From SSC3 sp035477015 (GTDB lineage: Bacteria; Actinomycetota; Actinomycetes; Propionibacteriales; Nocardioidaceae): 13,295 nt of DNA. The notes below the pieces were generated by a model, which was not told the origin of the DNA, ran no database searches, and saw only the letters and a list, made by a program, of their open reading frames with translations. The DNA is taken from assembly GCA_035477015.1 (NCBI GenBank), contig DATILB010000444.1, positions 1-13,295 on the forward strand, in the 5' to 3' direction. Positions 13,178-13,295 of this stretch are shown piece after piece. The translations under genes were made by a program, and so were the position numbers. Within the stretch, counting starts at the first letter, position 1, and the number at the start of each line of letters is the position of its first letter.

Positions 13178-13295
13178 TTAGAACACCGTGCCCGCATCCT
13201 GCTGCACGATGCGCTCGAGGCTCCGCTCGGCCAGCGCCGCGATGGTCAAGGACGGGTTCACCGCGCCGGTCGAGCCGGGGATCGTGGCGCTGTCC
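13178..13295 (-). CDS. GMC-family oxidoreductase, C-terminal end (partial)
   Basis: Only the last 38 residues lie in the window; the gene continues beyond 13295. DSATIPGSTGAVNPSLTIAA followed by LAERSLERIV is the C-terminal signature of glucose-methanol-choline flavoenzymes (D-x-x-x-xP-x-x-x-x-xNP-x-x-T-x-x-ALAER), where the asparagine before proline belongs to the active site. Cholesterol oxidase and choline or glucose oxidase-type members share this ending, so the substrate cannot be told. The TAA at 13178-13180 is 28 bp before the Abi-alpha-like start, in the same direction. Confidence 0.85.
   Translation of the reverse strand, partial: DSATIPGSTGAVNPSLTIAALAERSLERIVQQDAGTVF

Noticed and set aside
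13260..13280. GCCGGTCGAGCCGGG as a fourth copy of the palindrome arm
   Set aside because: Only the first block matches, the GTGTCGAGACCAC block is absent, and the bases encode a conserved GMC oxidoreductase segment.

Overview
The window is high-GC DNA with dense GC-rich codons. Actinobacterial family markers (DUF3263 beside a LytR_C protein, a GabD2-type aldehyde dehydrogenase, DUF6529, an Abi-alpha/DUF445 pair) point to an actinobacterium, most likely Nocardioidaceae (Nocardioides-like). That placement is inferred from gene content, not from an rRNA. I see no phage, plasmid, CRISPR, tRNA or rRNA signature; most of the window looks chromosomal.

Layout. 1-427: poorly coding, lower-GC edge with partial or decayed reading frames on both strands. 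428-2171 (minus): DUF3263 protein, VirR-like LytR_C membrane protein, then otsB. 2331-6614 (plus): otsA, a PhaC-like alpha/beta hydrolase with a lysine/alanine-rich tail, an SGNH/GDSL lipoprotein, and ung. 6621-6791: a 171-bp nested palindrome between convergent ung and marR, one arm of which recurs at 1303-1349. 6793-8687: a MarR regulator divergent from a LigB-type (DODA-like) dioxygenase and a DUF6529 membrane protein, sharing one palindromic operator. 8684-10942 (minus): a one-TM protein of unknown function, then a GabD2-like aldehyde dehydrogenase with a KstR-type operator motif. 11070-11249 (plus): a 59-residue membrane protein. 11246-13295 (minus): the 3' end of a GMC oxidoreductase, an Abi-alpha (DUF4393)-like protein, and a translationally coupled DUF445 membrane protein.

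How the genes work together. OtsA makes trehalose-6-phosphate and OtsB dephosphorylates it; the two genes are split by the divergent DUF3263/LytR_C pair. MarR probably represses both itself and the dioxygenase operon through the shared operator. The Abi-alpha/DUF445 pair is coupled by an ATGA overlap, suggesting that its products are made together.

A recurring regulatory theme is a TANNNT hexamer lying 6-7 nt before the start codon, with no clear Shine-Dalgarno. At least eight genes show it, the pattern expected of leaderless transcripts. No clearly new multi-gene system is proven. The strongest leads are the Abi-alpha/DUF445 pair, the tailed PhaC-like hydrolase, the SGNH gene without a normal start codon, and the nested palindrome.
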